Source: Pedobacter sp. SL55 (GTDB lineage: Bacteria > Bacteroidota > Bacteroidia > Sphingobacteriales > Sphingobacteriaceae). From it: a stretch of DNA of 64,000 nucleotides. The first letter of the stretch is position 1, and every line of letters starts with the position of its first letter. A model generated the notes under the pieces. That model had not been told where the DNA came from. It did no database searches and saw only the letters and a list, made by a program, of their open reading frames with translations. The DNA lies in assembly GCF_026625705.1 (NCBI RefSeq), contig NZ_CP113059.1, forward strand, positions 2,418,001 to 2,482,000, written 5' to 3'. This document shows positions 16,175 to 24,997 of the stretch, piece by piece. A program made the translations under genes and the position numbers.

Positions 16175-18766
16175 ATGAAAAAAGTTCTAATTACTATCGC
16201 TATTGTTTTTGCCGTTTTGCTGATTTCGGCGGCAGCGGTTCCGTATCTTTTTAAAGATCAGATTGTTGCAAAAGTAAAATCTGTGATCAACGAAAAGGTA
16301 AATGCCAAGGTAGATTTTAAAGAGTTTGATCTGACTTTAATTCGCTCATTCCCCAAAATGGGCATCAGACTAAACGATTTAACGGTAGTAGGTGTAGATA
16401 GTTTTGCTCAAGATACGCTAGCAAATATTAAACAGTTACAGCTAGATTTGAATTTGATGAGTGTAATTAAGGGAGAAACGTACGAAATTAATGCCGTTAG
16501 CTTGCAGCAACCTGCCATTTTTGCAAAGGTGCTAAAAAGTGGCAAAGCCAATTGGGATATTATGAAGCCAGATAGCGCCGCAAAGCCTACTGATACGGCG
16601 AGCACTGCTTTTAAAGCCGCCTTAGAAAAATATTCGATTGAAGAAGGTAAAATTACGTACGATGATGCTTCGCTAAATTTCTTTTTGCAGGCCGAAAATT
16701 TAAACCATAGCGGCAAAGGTAATTTTACGCAAGATATTTTTACGTTAACCACACTATCTGATATTAAAAAACTGACGGTTAAATACGGCGGTATTCCTTA
16801 TTTAAACGGGGTAGTTTTAGATGCTAGTTTGCCATTGGAAATGGACATGAAGCAGATGAAGTTTACGTTTGGCGAGAATAAAATTAAATTGAACGAATTG
16901 GTGCTTTCTGCGGTAGGTTACTTGGCCATGCCTAACCAAACCGATATGGTAATGGATTTAAAGTTTGATGCGCAACAATCGGATTTAAAGAACTTTTTAT
17001 CGTTAATTCCTGCCATTTATGCGGCCAACTTTAAAGATATGGAAGCCACAGGCAAGTTTGGCGTAGACGGTGTGGTAAAGGGTACTTACAATGAAAAAAC
17101 TATACCAACATTTAATTTGAACTTGGCTATAGCCAATGGTAAAATTAAGTACCCATCGTTACCATCTGCAATTAATAATATTCAGGTTAAAGCAAATATT
17201 GCCAATCCAGATGGTGTTTTAGATCATACGGTGGTTAACATTCCGGCTTTTCATTTAGAGTTTGGCAAAGCTCCATTAGATGGGCGTTTGTTGGTTAAAA
17301 ACCCAATGAGCGATCCTTTTGTGGATATGGCTTTGAAGGGAAACTTAGATTTGAAGCAGTTGACTACCATTTTTCCACTAAAAGATATGACTATTTCTGG
17401 GGTGTTAAATGCTGACGTTCAGGCTGCGGGTAGAAAATCATCGGTAGATAAAGGCCAGTACCAAGATTTTAAAGCATCTGGCCAAATGCAGGCCACTAAT
17501 TTTGTGTATGCTGGTGCCAGTGTGCCAATGCCGGTAAGTATTCCATCGGCAAAAATGACTTTCAGTCCGAAGAATATTACGTTAAGCAACCTTTCTGCTA
17601 AACTTGGAAAAAGTGATTTTGCAGCTAATGGTTCTATTAATAATTATTTGAATTATGTTTTCAAGAAAAATCAATTGTTAGAAGGTAATTTCAACCTCTC
17701 GTCTAACTATATTGATGTAAACGAGCTGATGGGGCCAAGCGTAGCCGCAGAAACAAAATCGAAGGAAGAAGTGCCTTTGACTGTGTTTGAAGTGCCTGCG
17801 AATATCAATTTCAATATGGCTTTAAAAGCCAGCCAGTTGAAATACGACAAATACGATATAAAAAACGCAAAAGGTGCTTTGCAAGTAAAAGATAGAACGG
17901 TTTACTTTAAAGATTTGGGTTTAGATATGGTTGGAGGAACCATTAAAATGAACGGTTCTTATGCAACCGTTAATCCTAAAAAACCAAAAGTTGATGTAGA
18001 TTTTGGGTTAGAAAAAGTGGACATTCAACAAGCCTTTAATGCATTTAACACCGTGAAACTGTTAGCGCCAATTGCGCAGTATGCCAAAGGAACTTTTTCT
18101 ACCAATTTAAAATTCAATTCTGATTTGGATGAGAAAATGATGCCGATTTATTCTTCGATTAACGCAGAAGGTCTGGCTAATATTATCCAAGCGGTGGTAG
18201 ATGGTTTTGAGCCGGTAACTAAATTGGCAAATACTTTGGGCGTTACCGAAATGAAAAAAATAGAGGTAAACGACCTAAAAACTAAATTTAGAATTGACAA
18301 TGGCCGTTTAATTGTAGCTCCTTTTGATATCAAGGTAAAAGGTGTGGCAATGAACGTTGCTGGTTCAAATGGTATAGACCAAACTATGGATTACGATTTG
18401 GTGTTAAATGTACCACGTGCCATGTTGGGAAGTGCCGCTAATAATGCTGCTAACTCTGCAATGGCAGCTTTAAATAGTAAGCTAGGTACCAACGTAGCCA
18501 TGGGCGAAACCATTAAAATTAACGCCGATTTGTTGGGCACATTTTTAAAACCTAACATTAAGCTTAAATATGGTGCTGGCGAAGGAACCGCTGGAAGTGC
18601 TGCAAAAACGGTAGTTAACCAGGTAGTAGCAGAGAAAAAGGCAGAGCTAGAAACTAAAGCCAAAGAAAAGGTAGACACCCTAAAAAAGCAAGCGGTTGAA
18701 AAAGCAACTACCGAAATTGGCAACAAGCTAAAAGGCTTATTTAATAAGAAGAAAAAAGATACTTAA
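16175..18766 (+). CDS. AsmA-family envelope protein
   Basis: This 863-residue protein has one N-terminal membrane anchor (VLITIAIVFAVLLISAAAV). The AsmA N-terminal domain follows (LIRSFPKMGIRLNDLTVVG, LANIKQLQLDLNLMSVIKGE). Its repeated beta-rich segments resemble the bridge-like proteins thought to move lipids between the inner and outer membranes. The AsmA-C region runs to about residue 800. A charged Lys/Glu-rich helix (EKKAELETKAKEKVDTLKKQ) ends the protein. It is a single gene between divergent neighbours. The exact substrate is not inferable. Confidence 0.88.
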   Translation: MKKVLITIAIVFAVLLISAAAVPYLFKDQIVAKVKSVINEKVNAKVDFKEFDLTLIRSFPKMGIRLNDLTVVGVDSFAQDTLANIKQLQLDLNLMSVIKGETYEINAVSLQQPAIFAKVLKSGKANWDIMKPDSAAKPTDTASTAFKAALEKYSIEEGKITYDDASLNFFLQAENLNHSGKGNFTQDIFTLTTLSDIKKLTVKYGGIPYLNGVVLDASLPLEMDMKQMKFTFGENKIKLNELVLSAVGYLAMPNQTDMVMDLKFDAQQSDLKNFLSLIPAIYAANFKDMEATGKFGVDGVVKGTYNEKTIPTFNLNLAIANGKIKYPSLPSAINNIQVKANIANPDGVLDHTVVNIPAFHLEFGKAPLDGRLLVKNPMSDPFVDMALKGNLDLKQLTTIFPLKDMTISGVLNADVQAAGRKSSVDKGQYQDFKASGQMQATNFVYAGASVPMPVSIPSAKMTFSPKNITLSNLSAKLGKSDFAANGSINNYLNYVFKKNQLLEGNFNLSSNYIDVNELMGPSVAAETKSKEEVPLTVFEVPANINFNMALKASQLKYDKYDIKNAKGALQVKDRTVYFKDLGLDMVGGTIKMNGSYATVNPKKPKVDVDFGLEKVDIQQAFNAFNTVKLLAPIAQYAKGTFSTNLKFNSDLDEKMMPIYSSINAEGLANIIQAVVDGFEPVTKLANTLGVTEMKKIEVNDLKTKFRIDNGRLIVAPFDIKVKGVAMNVAGSNGIDQTMDYDLVLNVPRAMLGSAANNAANSAMAALNSKLGTNVAMGETIKINADLLGTFLKPNIKLKYGAGEGTAGSAAKTVVNQVVAEKKAELETKAKEKVDTLKKQAVEKATTEIGNKLKGLFNKKKKDT

Positions 18767-19006
18767 TAACAATAGCTCGTTTTGCAAAGATTCTTTGCTA
18801 CTTGAGTTATAAAAAGGGGTATTATTTTGATGATAGGATAAATCTTTGGAATGACTTTTACCAAAGATGGTTATTTAAGGATTTTACTTTGTAGATTTTT
18901 GGTTCTACACATGCTGTCGATAAATTGGTAAATTGCACGCTACGTTCGAAATGAAGAATTTTGTATCATAATTCGCATTTAGATAACTGATTTGAAACGC
19001 AAAAAA

Positions 19007-19038
19007 AAACCTCGCATTTTTCTGAAAGTGCGAGGTTT
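19007..19038. terminator. Bidirectional terminator between AsmA-like and GH20 genes
   Basis: A 10-bp perfect stem (19007-19016 with 19029-19038) is extended by a few weaker inner pairs. It is flanked by A9 on the left and T8 on the right, so it can terminate both converging genes. The 230 bp before it hold only a partial repeat (GCTACGTTCGAAATGA, 18940-18955). Confidence 0.85.
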
Positions 19039-19044
19039 TTTTAC

Positions 19045-21009
19045 CTATTTCTTTAACGGCGCCCTTTTGTTCAGTTCTTCAATGGGCATATTCATCATTC
19101 TACCCATAGGTTTTTTACCGCGATAAGTAATTACCCTCAGCATATTGGCATCTATCGGTACCACTGAAGGCTCATTGTATTTTGGGTAAAAATGATCTGG
19201 GAACGAGTTGTCGAAGCTGTAATAAATATCTAAATCTTCCACTTCTTTACTCAATGTTACCAAAAGCTTTCCATCCGCGGTGCGTTTAACTGCAAAAATT
19301 GGATCGTAAACACTTGGTGCGTATTTGGTTTCTGCAATGTTTAAACGTTCGAAATGTTGTTCGGTGCGGGCAAAGAAATTTTTCCAATTCTTCTTCTCTT
19401 TAGGGCTCCAAACGCTTTCGGCAATGGCGAAACCACGGGGCCAAGTTTGGTATTCTGCCTGACGTATGTTGTAAACCTGCTCAGTCCATAAGTTACCTTG
19501 CCCACCTTTGATGTATTTTGGATCTACGCCATCTGGAACTGGATCAAACTCGTAAGTTTTGCTTAACCTCAAACCTTTGTAAACCTTGGGTTCCGTAATT
19601 TCATCGGCCTGCATGTAATCTAGGTACGCGTATTGTGTAGGGCTCATCACTACTTCATGTTTGTTTTTTGCCGCCTGAATGCCATATTTCATATCTCTCC
19701 AACTCATCACTGCCGTACTTTGCGATACACCACCTTCTAAAACTTCGTCCCAAGCCATAAAACGTTTACCATGTTTGGCTACAATTTTTTCTAGCCTACG
19801 TTCGAAATAGCTTTGTACTTGGTGCATGTTTTTTAAATTCTCACGCTTCATTAGTTCAAGAATTTGCGGAGTTTTCTCCCAAAAATTATGAGGCGCTTCA
19901 TCGCCACCCATGTGCATATATTCGAACGGGAAAATTTTAGCCACTTGCGACACCACAGTGTCTAAGAACTCATAAACTTTCTCGTTGGCTGGGCAGAGCG
20001 TATTGTCTACCATAGCTAAAGGTGGCGCACCACGGCTCCAATCCATAATGCGTTCGCCGCTACGAACTTTGTAGTTAACAGCGTCTGGCGTACAAGAAAG
20101 CTCTGGGTAAGAAGCTACTGCGGCCAAGCTATGTCCCGGAACATCTACCTCTGGTAAAATATTTACGAAGCGTTCTTTAGCGTAAGCCACCAATTCTTTC
20201 AAATCTTCTTGCGTATAGAAACCACCGTAATTACGAGGTTCATCTGGTTTTGGTGGAATAAAATTGCCAAACGTTCCAACTTTTTTTACGTTCCAAGCAC
20301 CTACCTCGGTTAGTTTAGGATAACCTTTGATTTCAATTCTCCACCCTTCGTCATCCGTTAGGTGTAGATGCAGAATGTTGTATTTGTAGCGGACCATTGC
20401 ATCAATGTACTGTTTTACTTCATCTTTGGTAAAGAAGTGTCTAGCTACATCAAACATTAAACCTCGCCAGCCTAAACGCGGATAATCGGTTATATTTACG
20501 CAGGGGATTTGCCATTTCACATCTTTTACTTCTTCCTTACTTTCAATCTCTTTTGGCAACAGTTGTATCAGCGTTTGTACGCCATAAAAAATACCAGCCG
20601 GTTTATTAGCAGTAATTACAATTTGTTTCGGAGTAACTTGTAGATGATATCCCTCTGCACCAATTACCGCATCGTTTTTATCGGTAAGTACCAACCTAAT
20701 ATTTGATGTATTTGAAGCCGCTGCGGTTGCACTTATAAAATATCCAGTTGGTATGCCTAATCGCTCTTGTAAAAAGGTAATGGATTGTTTTAGCTCATTA
20801 GATTTTACCGCTTGGATAAGTATGCTTTGGGGCAATACAAAATGACCTTCTTGTTTGGTAATGGTTACAGGTTCTGGAATGATGGCAATTTCACTATGTG
20901 CATGATTAGCAGATTGATTTAGGCTTAGATCCTCTGTAGCCACAACGGTATTTTGCGCTACTGCACCTAGAGAGAAGGAAATTAGGAAAGACGAAAGGAG
21001 TAGTTTCAT
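19045..21009 (-). CDS. GH20 beta-N-acetylhexosaminidase
   Basis: This secreted enzyme removes terminal GlcNAc or GalNAc from glycans. It has 654 residues with a Sec signal peptide (MKLLLSSFLISFSLGAVAQ). The N-terminal GH20b domain covers about residues 40-150 (IPEPVTITKQEGHF). The TIM barrel follows with LHLTDDEGWRIEIKGYPKL and the catalytic Asp-Glu pair in MHMGGDEAPHNFW. Start 21009 puts the signal peptide first; the extension to 21051 (MYLVNCHFTRPKYN) is not convincing. It is monocistronic. Confidence 0.95.
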   Translation of the reverse strand: MKLLLSSFLISFSLGAVAQNTVVATEDLSLNQSANHAHSEIAIIPEPVTITKQEGHFVLPQSILIQAVKSNELKQSITFLQERLGIPTGYFISATAAASNTSNIRLVLTDKNDAVIGAEGYHLQVTPKQIVITANKPAGIFYGVQTLIQLLPKEIESKEEVKDVKWQIPCVNITDYPRLGWRGLMFDVARHFFTKDEVKQYIDAMVRYKYNILHLHLTDDEGWRIEIKGYPKLTEVGAWNVKKVGTFGNFIPPKPDEPRNYGGFYTQEDLKELVAYAKERFVNILPEVDVPGHSLAAVASYPELSCTPDAVNYKVRSGERIMDWSRGAPPLAMVDNTLCPANEKVYEFLDTVVSQVAKIFPFEYMHMGGDEAPHNFWEKTPQILELMKRENLKNMHQVQSYFERRLEKIVAKHGKRFMAWDEVLEGGVSQSTAVMSWRDMKYGIQAAKNKHEVVMSPTQYAYLDYMQADEITEPKVYKGLRLSKTYEFDPVPDGVDPKYIKGGQGNLWTEQVYNIRQAEYQTWPRGFAIAESVWSPKEKKNWKNFFARTEQHFERLNIAETKYAPSVYDPIFAVKRTADGKLLVTLSKEVEDLDIYYSFDNSFPDHFYPKYNEPSVVPIDANMLRVITYRGKKPMGRMMNMPIEELNKRAPLKK

Positions 21010-21136
21010 GTTATATTTTGGTCGTGTGAAATGGCAATTTACCAAATACAAAGCAGTTAGGCAATTGATTATTAAAAAATATTAAAAACTCGGATTTGGG
21101 TACAAATGCGATATAAAGTAAGCTAATATTCTAATA

Positions 21137-21209
21137 ACCACCTTAGACACCTAAGTACACTTTAGGGAATAGTTATAGAACTTAGGTTTTCTAAGGTGTC
21201 TGAGGTGGT
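21137..21209. repeat. Long inverted repeat between dacB and the GH20 gene
   Basis: A 16-bp arm (21137-21152) pairs with 21194-21209 with one G-U pair. An inner CCTAAG/CTTAGG pairing (21150-21155 with 21181-21186) competes at the base of the loop. It follows dacB, whose stop is at 21218, and could end its transcript, though no U run follows. Confidence 0.6.
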
Positions 21210-21217
21210 AAAATACA

Positions 21218-22630
21218 TTATTTCAAAGCATCCAATACCTGAAACAATTTTCTGCTAATTCCAGAACCGCTATAGTTGTTGATATTGATTACGGCTACAT
21301 ATTTGTTTCCATTTTTGGCAGTATAGTAGCCAGCGTAAGCAGTGACATCGTTGATATTTCCACTTTTAATGCTCATGCCATTGTACTCTGGAAACGATTT
21401 GAGATAGTCAGCAAACCATTCTTCTTTTTGCGCTTGGAATAGGATAGAGGCCATGGCCATTGTTGTGATGCGGTTGCCTGGAGAAAGCCCGCTACCGTCA
21501 ATCATATTCAGTGCGTTCTTGTCGATGCCTTTACCTCCCCAAAAATCTATTACCGCTTTTGCTCCATTTCTAGTGCTGCTTTCTTTACCTTGTTTAAAGG
21601 CTATGGTTTTTAGCAATTGCTCGCCATAAAGGTTAATACTTTTTTTCTGGAACCAATATACCAGTTCACTTAAAGTAGGCGAAAATATACTTAGTAAAGG
21701 TTTTTGTTCGCTGCTAATTTGTTTGTTTTCCAATGCCAGTAAGCGGCTAGAGCTAGGAGCATTGCTACATGCTATACTCAATCTTTTCAAGGTGTCTTGT
21801 AGGCGATAAGCAGCATCAAAAGCTGCATCGGGTAATGATAATGAAATTCCAGATTTTTTAATTCCCATTCCCCAAGTGCCACGTAAATAGCCAATATTGG
21901 TATACGGAGCCAAGAAACCGTAAGCATTGTCGCCACTACCACTTGCGCCAGTTTTAAGTTCGTTTACTAGTTTAATGTATGGTGTTTGTGGTACTGTTTT
22001 TAAAATTTCTGCTTCGCTGCCAATATTTGAGCCCGGTTTAAGGTGCACATCAAATTGGTTTTCTCGCCAGCAGATAGAACCTGCACCTGCGCCGTAGTAA
22101 TTGCCAATGTCTTGCCAAATCCATCCGGTTGGGATGGTAGAAGTACCAAAAATACTGTCGTCACTAATTACACTTCCTTCAATTTTTTTAATGCCAGCAG
22201 CTTTAATGGCAGTTGCCAATTGGTTCAGGATGTTGTTTTCTTTAGTCTGCTCGTAACGCCACGAACCCAAGCTTGGATCGCCTGTACCTGTAATAATGAT
22301 GTCGCCTTGTAAAGTGCCGTCGGCAGTAATGTTTCCGGTGTAAGAAAGTTTGGTTTCATAGCGAAAATCCTTACCTAAAGTATAAAAAGCAGTAGCAGAG
22401 GTTATGGTTTTTAAGGTTGATGCGGTTGCCAAGCCAATATTTTCGTTGTTTGCAAAAATTACTTTTCCTGTTTTGGCATCGAGTACGCAGAGCGATGTAA
22501 TGGCATATTTAGCTTGCTCATCCTTAACTAAGATTTGATAAGCTTTTTCTAGTTTTTGAGCTGTGGTTTGGGCATTTGCAAGTTGAGGTAGCGTAAATAA
22601 TAAGAGGATCAGAATTCTTTTCATCAACAT
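21218..22630 (-). CDS. dacB: D-alanyl-D-alanine carboxypeptidase/endopeptidase (PBP4 type, S13)
   Basis: This periplasmic peptidoglycan hydrolase has 470 residues and a signal peptide (MKRILILLLFTLPQLANAQ). The active-site SxxK is STLK in LATASTLKTITSA near residue 70. The SxN motif is SIN in KKSINLYGEQLLK. The KTG-equivalent is KSG in SIKSGNINDVTAYAGYY. A large domain is inserted between SxxK and SxN, as in PBP4. Two starts are possible, 22630 (MLMKR) or 22624 (MKR), both compatible with the signal peptide. Confidence 0.93.
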   Translation of the reverse strand: MLMKRILILLLFTLPQLANAQTTAQKLEKAYQILVKDEQAKYAITSLCVLDAKTGKVIFANNENIGLATASTLKTITSATAFYTLGKDFRYETKLSYTGNITADGTLQGDIIITGTGDPSLGSWRYEQTKENNILNQLATAIKAAGIKKIEGSVISDDSIFGTSTIPTGWIWQDIGNYYGAGAGSICWRENQFDVHLKPGSNIGSEAEILKTVPQTPYIKLVNELKTGASGSGDNAYGFLAPYTNIGYLRGTWGMGIKKSGISLSLPDAAFDAAYRLQDTLKRLSIACSNAPSSSRLLALENKQISSEQKPLLSIFSPTLSELVYWFQKKSINLYGEQLLKTIAFKQGKESSTRNGAKAVIDFWGGKGIDKNALNMIDGSGLSPGNRITTMAMASILFQAQKEEWFADYLKSFPEYNGMSIKSGNINDVTAYAGYYTAKNGNKYVAVININNYSGSGISRKLFQVLDALK

Positions 22631-22676
22631 ACGGGGTTAAGAATGGGGTTTATAATATGACTTACAAAAGTAGATT

Positions 22677-23861
22677 TTATAATTTTGGGAATTGACTAGC
22701 TGTAACTTCTGGAATAATCACAAGCAAATCGAAACCTTGGATAATGCGTAATAACTTGATATCGGTTATTTTGATTTTACCACTTTCAACAGCTTTTCTG
22801 ATAGGAACCATATCGAAACATTGCCATTCCTTTCCATCAACTAATTTGAAGAATGGTTTTAGTGTTTTTAAAGAGCCTTCATTTTCATCAATTTTCGATG
22901 CTGGAAATCCTTGGAATGGTGAAGCCTGGAAGCCTGACATTCCAACAATCATGATATGCAAAGAATTTGCGAATTGACTGTCTGCAACATTATTAACCAA
23001 ATTGCCAATATCATAAATCTCTAACAAACTTTCGCCTTTAGCGGCATGGTTAGCACCGTATTTGTAGAGGTTTTTCTTATTTGCCCAGCTATCGTAATCA
23101 GCCATTAACTGGTTTTTCATCAGCTGTATGCGTAGATGGTGGTCTTGAGATTTGTAAATTTTAGCAGTTAGTTTTAAAGCTTTTACTATTTTGTTTTCTT
23201 GGGTACTTAATTTTAATGTGGCAAGCTCATTAATTTTCTTCTCGAAATCTTCTGTGAGTAAATAAAACGGATTTTTCTGATCTTTTAGAAATGCTGAAAA
23301 ATGTGCTTTTGATTGATCCCTGATAATTTGGTAGATTTCTTTTGCTCTTTTATTTTTGGTCGATTGCATCAATTCATTACAAATTAGACGATCGGCCACT
23401 AATAAAATTTGATCTGTACCACGAATATTAGTCTTGCCTTTTATTAGTTGTTTAAGTAAGTCAAACTCTGATTCGAAAGCATAGAACGAAAAGGTATTTC
23501 CATAATCGGCTGTGTATTTCTTTAGAGCTTCTGCTGAAAGCGTCTTGATCTTTTGCTCAAAAATATACGCTGTAAATGGGTCAATCTCACAGAAGAAATT
23601 ATCAAATTTAATCTGTTCGGCAATTTTCGACACAAAGAATGGGATCTCATTAGTGAAATGATCCTCGCCAATTAATACATTACTACTTTCTTTCGCTTTT
23701 TTAATGATTTTATCCCAGCCTAATCCTTTTAGTTGGTTCGCATCCTTTGCAAAACTGGTCTGATTTTTTTTTGCTAAAGTAGTTATCAAACTATCTTGAG
23801 CGAAAGTTAACTTAGCATAAAATAGAGTGGTAAAAATTAGTAAAACAATTATTTTCTTCAT
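22677..23861 (-). CDS. Exported EreA/ChaN-like (TIKI-fold) protein of unknown function
   Basis: This 394-residue protein has a Sec signal peptide (MKKIIVLLIFTTLFYAKLTFA). The motif VLIGEDHFTNEIPFF resembles the GExH motif of erythromycin-esterase and ChaN/TraB-type proteins. FFCEIDPF, NIRGTDQ and a late YGANHAAKG histidine motif follow in the order seen in that superfamily. The real substrate is unknown; an antibiotic role should not be assumed. The extension to 23927 adds a Phe-rich, non-signal stretch, so 23861 is chosen. The gene lies between dacB and asd with no clear partner. Confidence 0.6.
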   Translation of the reverse strand: MKKIIVLLIFTTLFYAKLTFAQDSLITTLAKKNQTSFAKDANQLKGLGWDKIIKKAKESSNVLIGEDHFTNEIPFFVSKIAEQIKFDNFFCEIDPFTAYIFEQKIKTLSAEALKKYTADYGNTFSFYAFESEFDLLKQLIKGKTNIRGTDQILLVADRLICNELMQSTKNKRAKEIYQIIRDQSKAHFSAFLKDQKNPFYLLTEDFEKKINELATLKLSTQENKIVKALKLTAKIYKSQDHHLRIQLMKNQLMADYDSWANKKNLYKYGANHAAKGESLLEIYDIGNLVNNVADSQFANSLHIMIVGMSGFQASPFQGFPASKIDENEGSLKTLKPFFKLVDGKEWQCFDMVPIRKAVESGKIKITDIKLLRIIQGFDLLVIIPEVTASQFPKL

Positions 23862-23907
23862 TGTTTGAAAGATAAGTCTATTAATAGTTTCGAAAAATTT
23901 GGTCGTA

Positions 23908-23938
23908 AAAAAAGTGATGCTATTCACATCACTTTTTT
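23908..23938 (-). terminator. Terminator of asd
   Basis: The stem GTGATG/CATCAC (23914-23919 with 23927-23932) is extended by A6/T6 arms (23908-23913 with 23933-23938). It lies 17 bp after the asd stop and is U-rich on both strands. Confidence 0.8.
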
Positions 23939-23954
23939 ATTATGGTCTCAAAGC

Positions 23955-24946
23955 TTATACCAGCTTGTTTTCTACTAAGTATTCTGCAATTTGCACTGTG
24001 TTTGTTGCAGCACCTTTACGCAAGTTGTCAGCAACAATCCACATGTTTAAAGCTTTATCATGCGATTCGTCTCTACGTAAACGACCTACAAATACTTCGT
24101 CTTTCTCATGTGCATCTTTAGGCATTGGGTATTTCAAGTTTGCTACATCATCCACCACAATTAAACCTGGAGCTGCTTCCAAAATGCTACGTACTTCAGC
24201 TAAATCAAAATCATTTTCAAACTCCACGTTTACCGATTCTGAGTGACCGCCCATTACAGGGATACGAACCGTAGTAGCCGTAACTCTAATGCTATCATCG
24301 CCCATGATTTTGTTGGTTTCTTTAACCATTTTCATCTCTTCTTTGGTGTAACCATTATCTTGGAAAACATCAATATGAGGCAACACGTTCAAGTCAATTT
24401 CATAAGGATATGCTTTTGGCCCATCAATACCTTTACGCTCGTTCATTAACTGATCTACGGCTTTAACACCGGTGCCAGTAACCGATTGGTAAGTAGAAAC
24501 CACTACACGTTTGATTTTGTACTTTTTGTGCAAAGGCTGTAAAGCTACCACCATTTGTATGGTAGAACAGTTTGGGTTAGCAATAATTTTATCTTCTTTG
24601 GTTAATACGTGTGCATTTACCTCAGGTACTACCAATTTCTTAGTCGGGTCCATTCTCCAAGCCGAAGAATTGTCGATAACAGTTGTACCAACTTCAGCAA
24701 AACGAGGCGCAGCTTCCAAAGAAGTAGTACCACCTAAGCAGAAAAAATAGCAATTTCTGGAGCTAAAGCAATTGCAGTGTCAATGCTAACAATTGGATAC
24801 TCCTTACCCTTGAACTTAATTAACTTACCAACGCTCTTTTCAGAAGCTACTGGTATTAATTCTGTCAACGGAAAATTTCTTTCTTCCAATACTTTTAACA
24901 TAACAGTACCTACTAGTCCAGTGGCACCTACAACTGCAATTTTCAT
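23955..24946 (-). pseudogene. asd: Aspartate-semialdehyde dehydrogenase, frameshifted
   Basis: This is the second enzyme of the aspartate pathway, needed for diaminopimelate, lysine, threonine and methionine. The first 70 residues (MKIAVVGATGLVGTVMLKVL ... PEIAIFSA) end at a TAG at 24734. The remainder continues in another frame with GGTTSLEAAPRFAEVGTTVI, the catalytic NPNCSTIQM and the C-terminal GRLRRDESHDK. Removing two bases (AA at 24736-24737 on the plus strand) restores the family sequence FSAGGTTS. Adding one T to the neighbouring T6 run also restores frame, but gives FFCLGG. Everything else is well conserved, so sequencing error or a very recent mutation is likely. A restart at MEAAPRF would lack the NADP-binding domain. 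Confidence 0.88.
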
Positions 24947-24997
24947 TTTTTTTGATTATTTATATTATATTTAAAATTAAATGTTCAATTCCCAAAT

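Noticed and set aside
22677..23861. Macrolide resistance (erythromycin esterase) call
   Set aside because: Only the superfamily motifs match; there is no resistance context, so no antibiotic function is claimed.
24725..24750. Programmed -1 frameshift in asd on the U6 run
   Set aside because: A -1 slip yields FFCLGG rather than the conserved FSAGG, and no slippery heptamer in the right phase was found.
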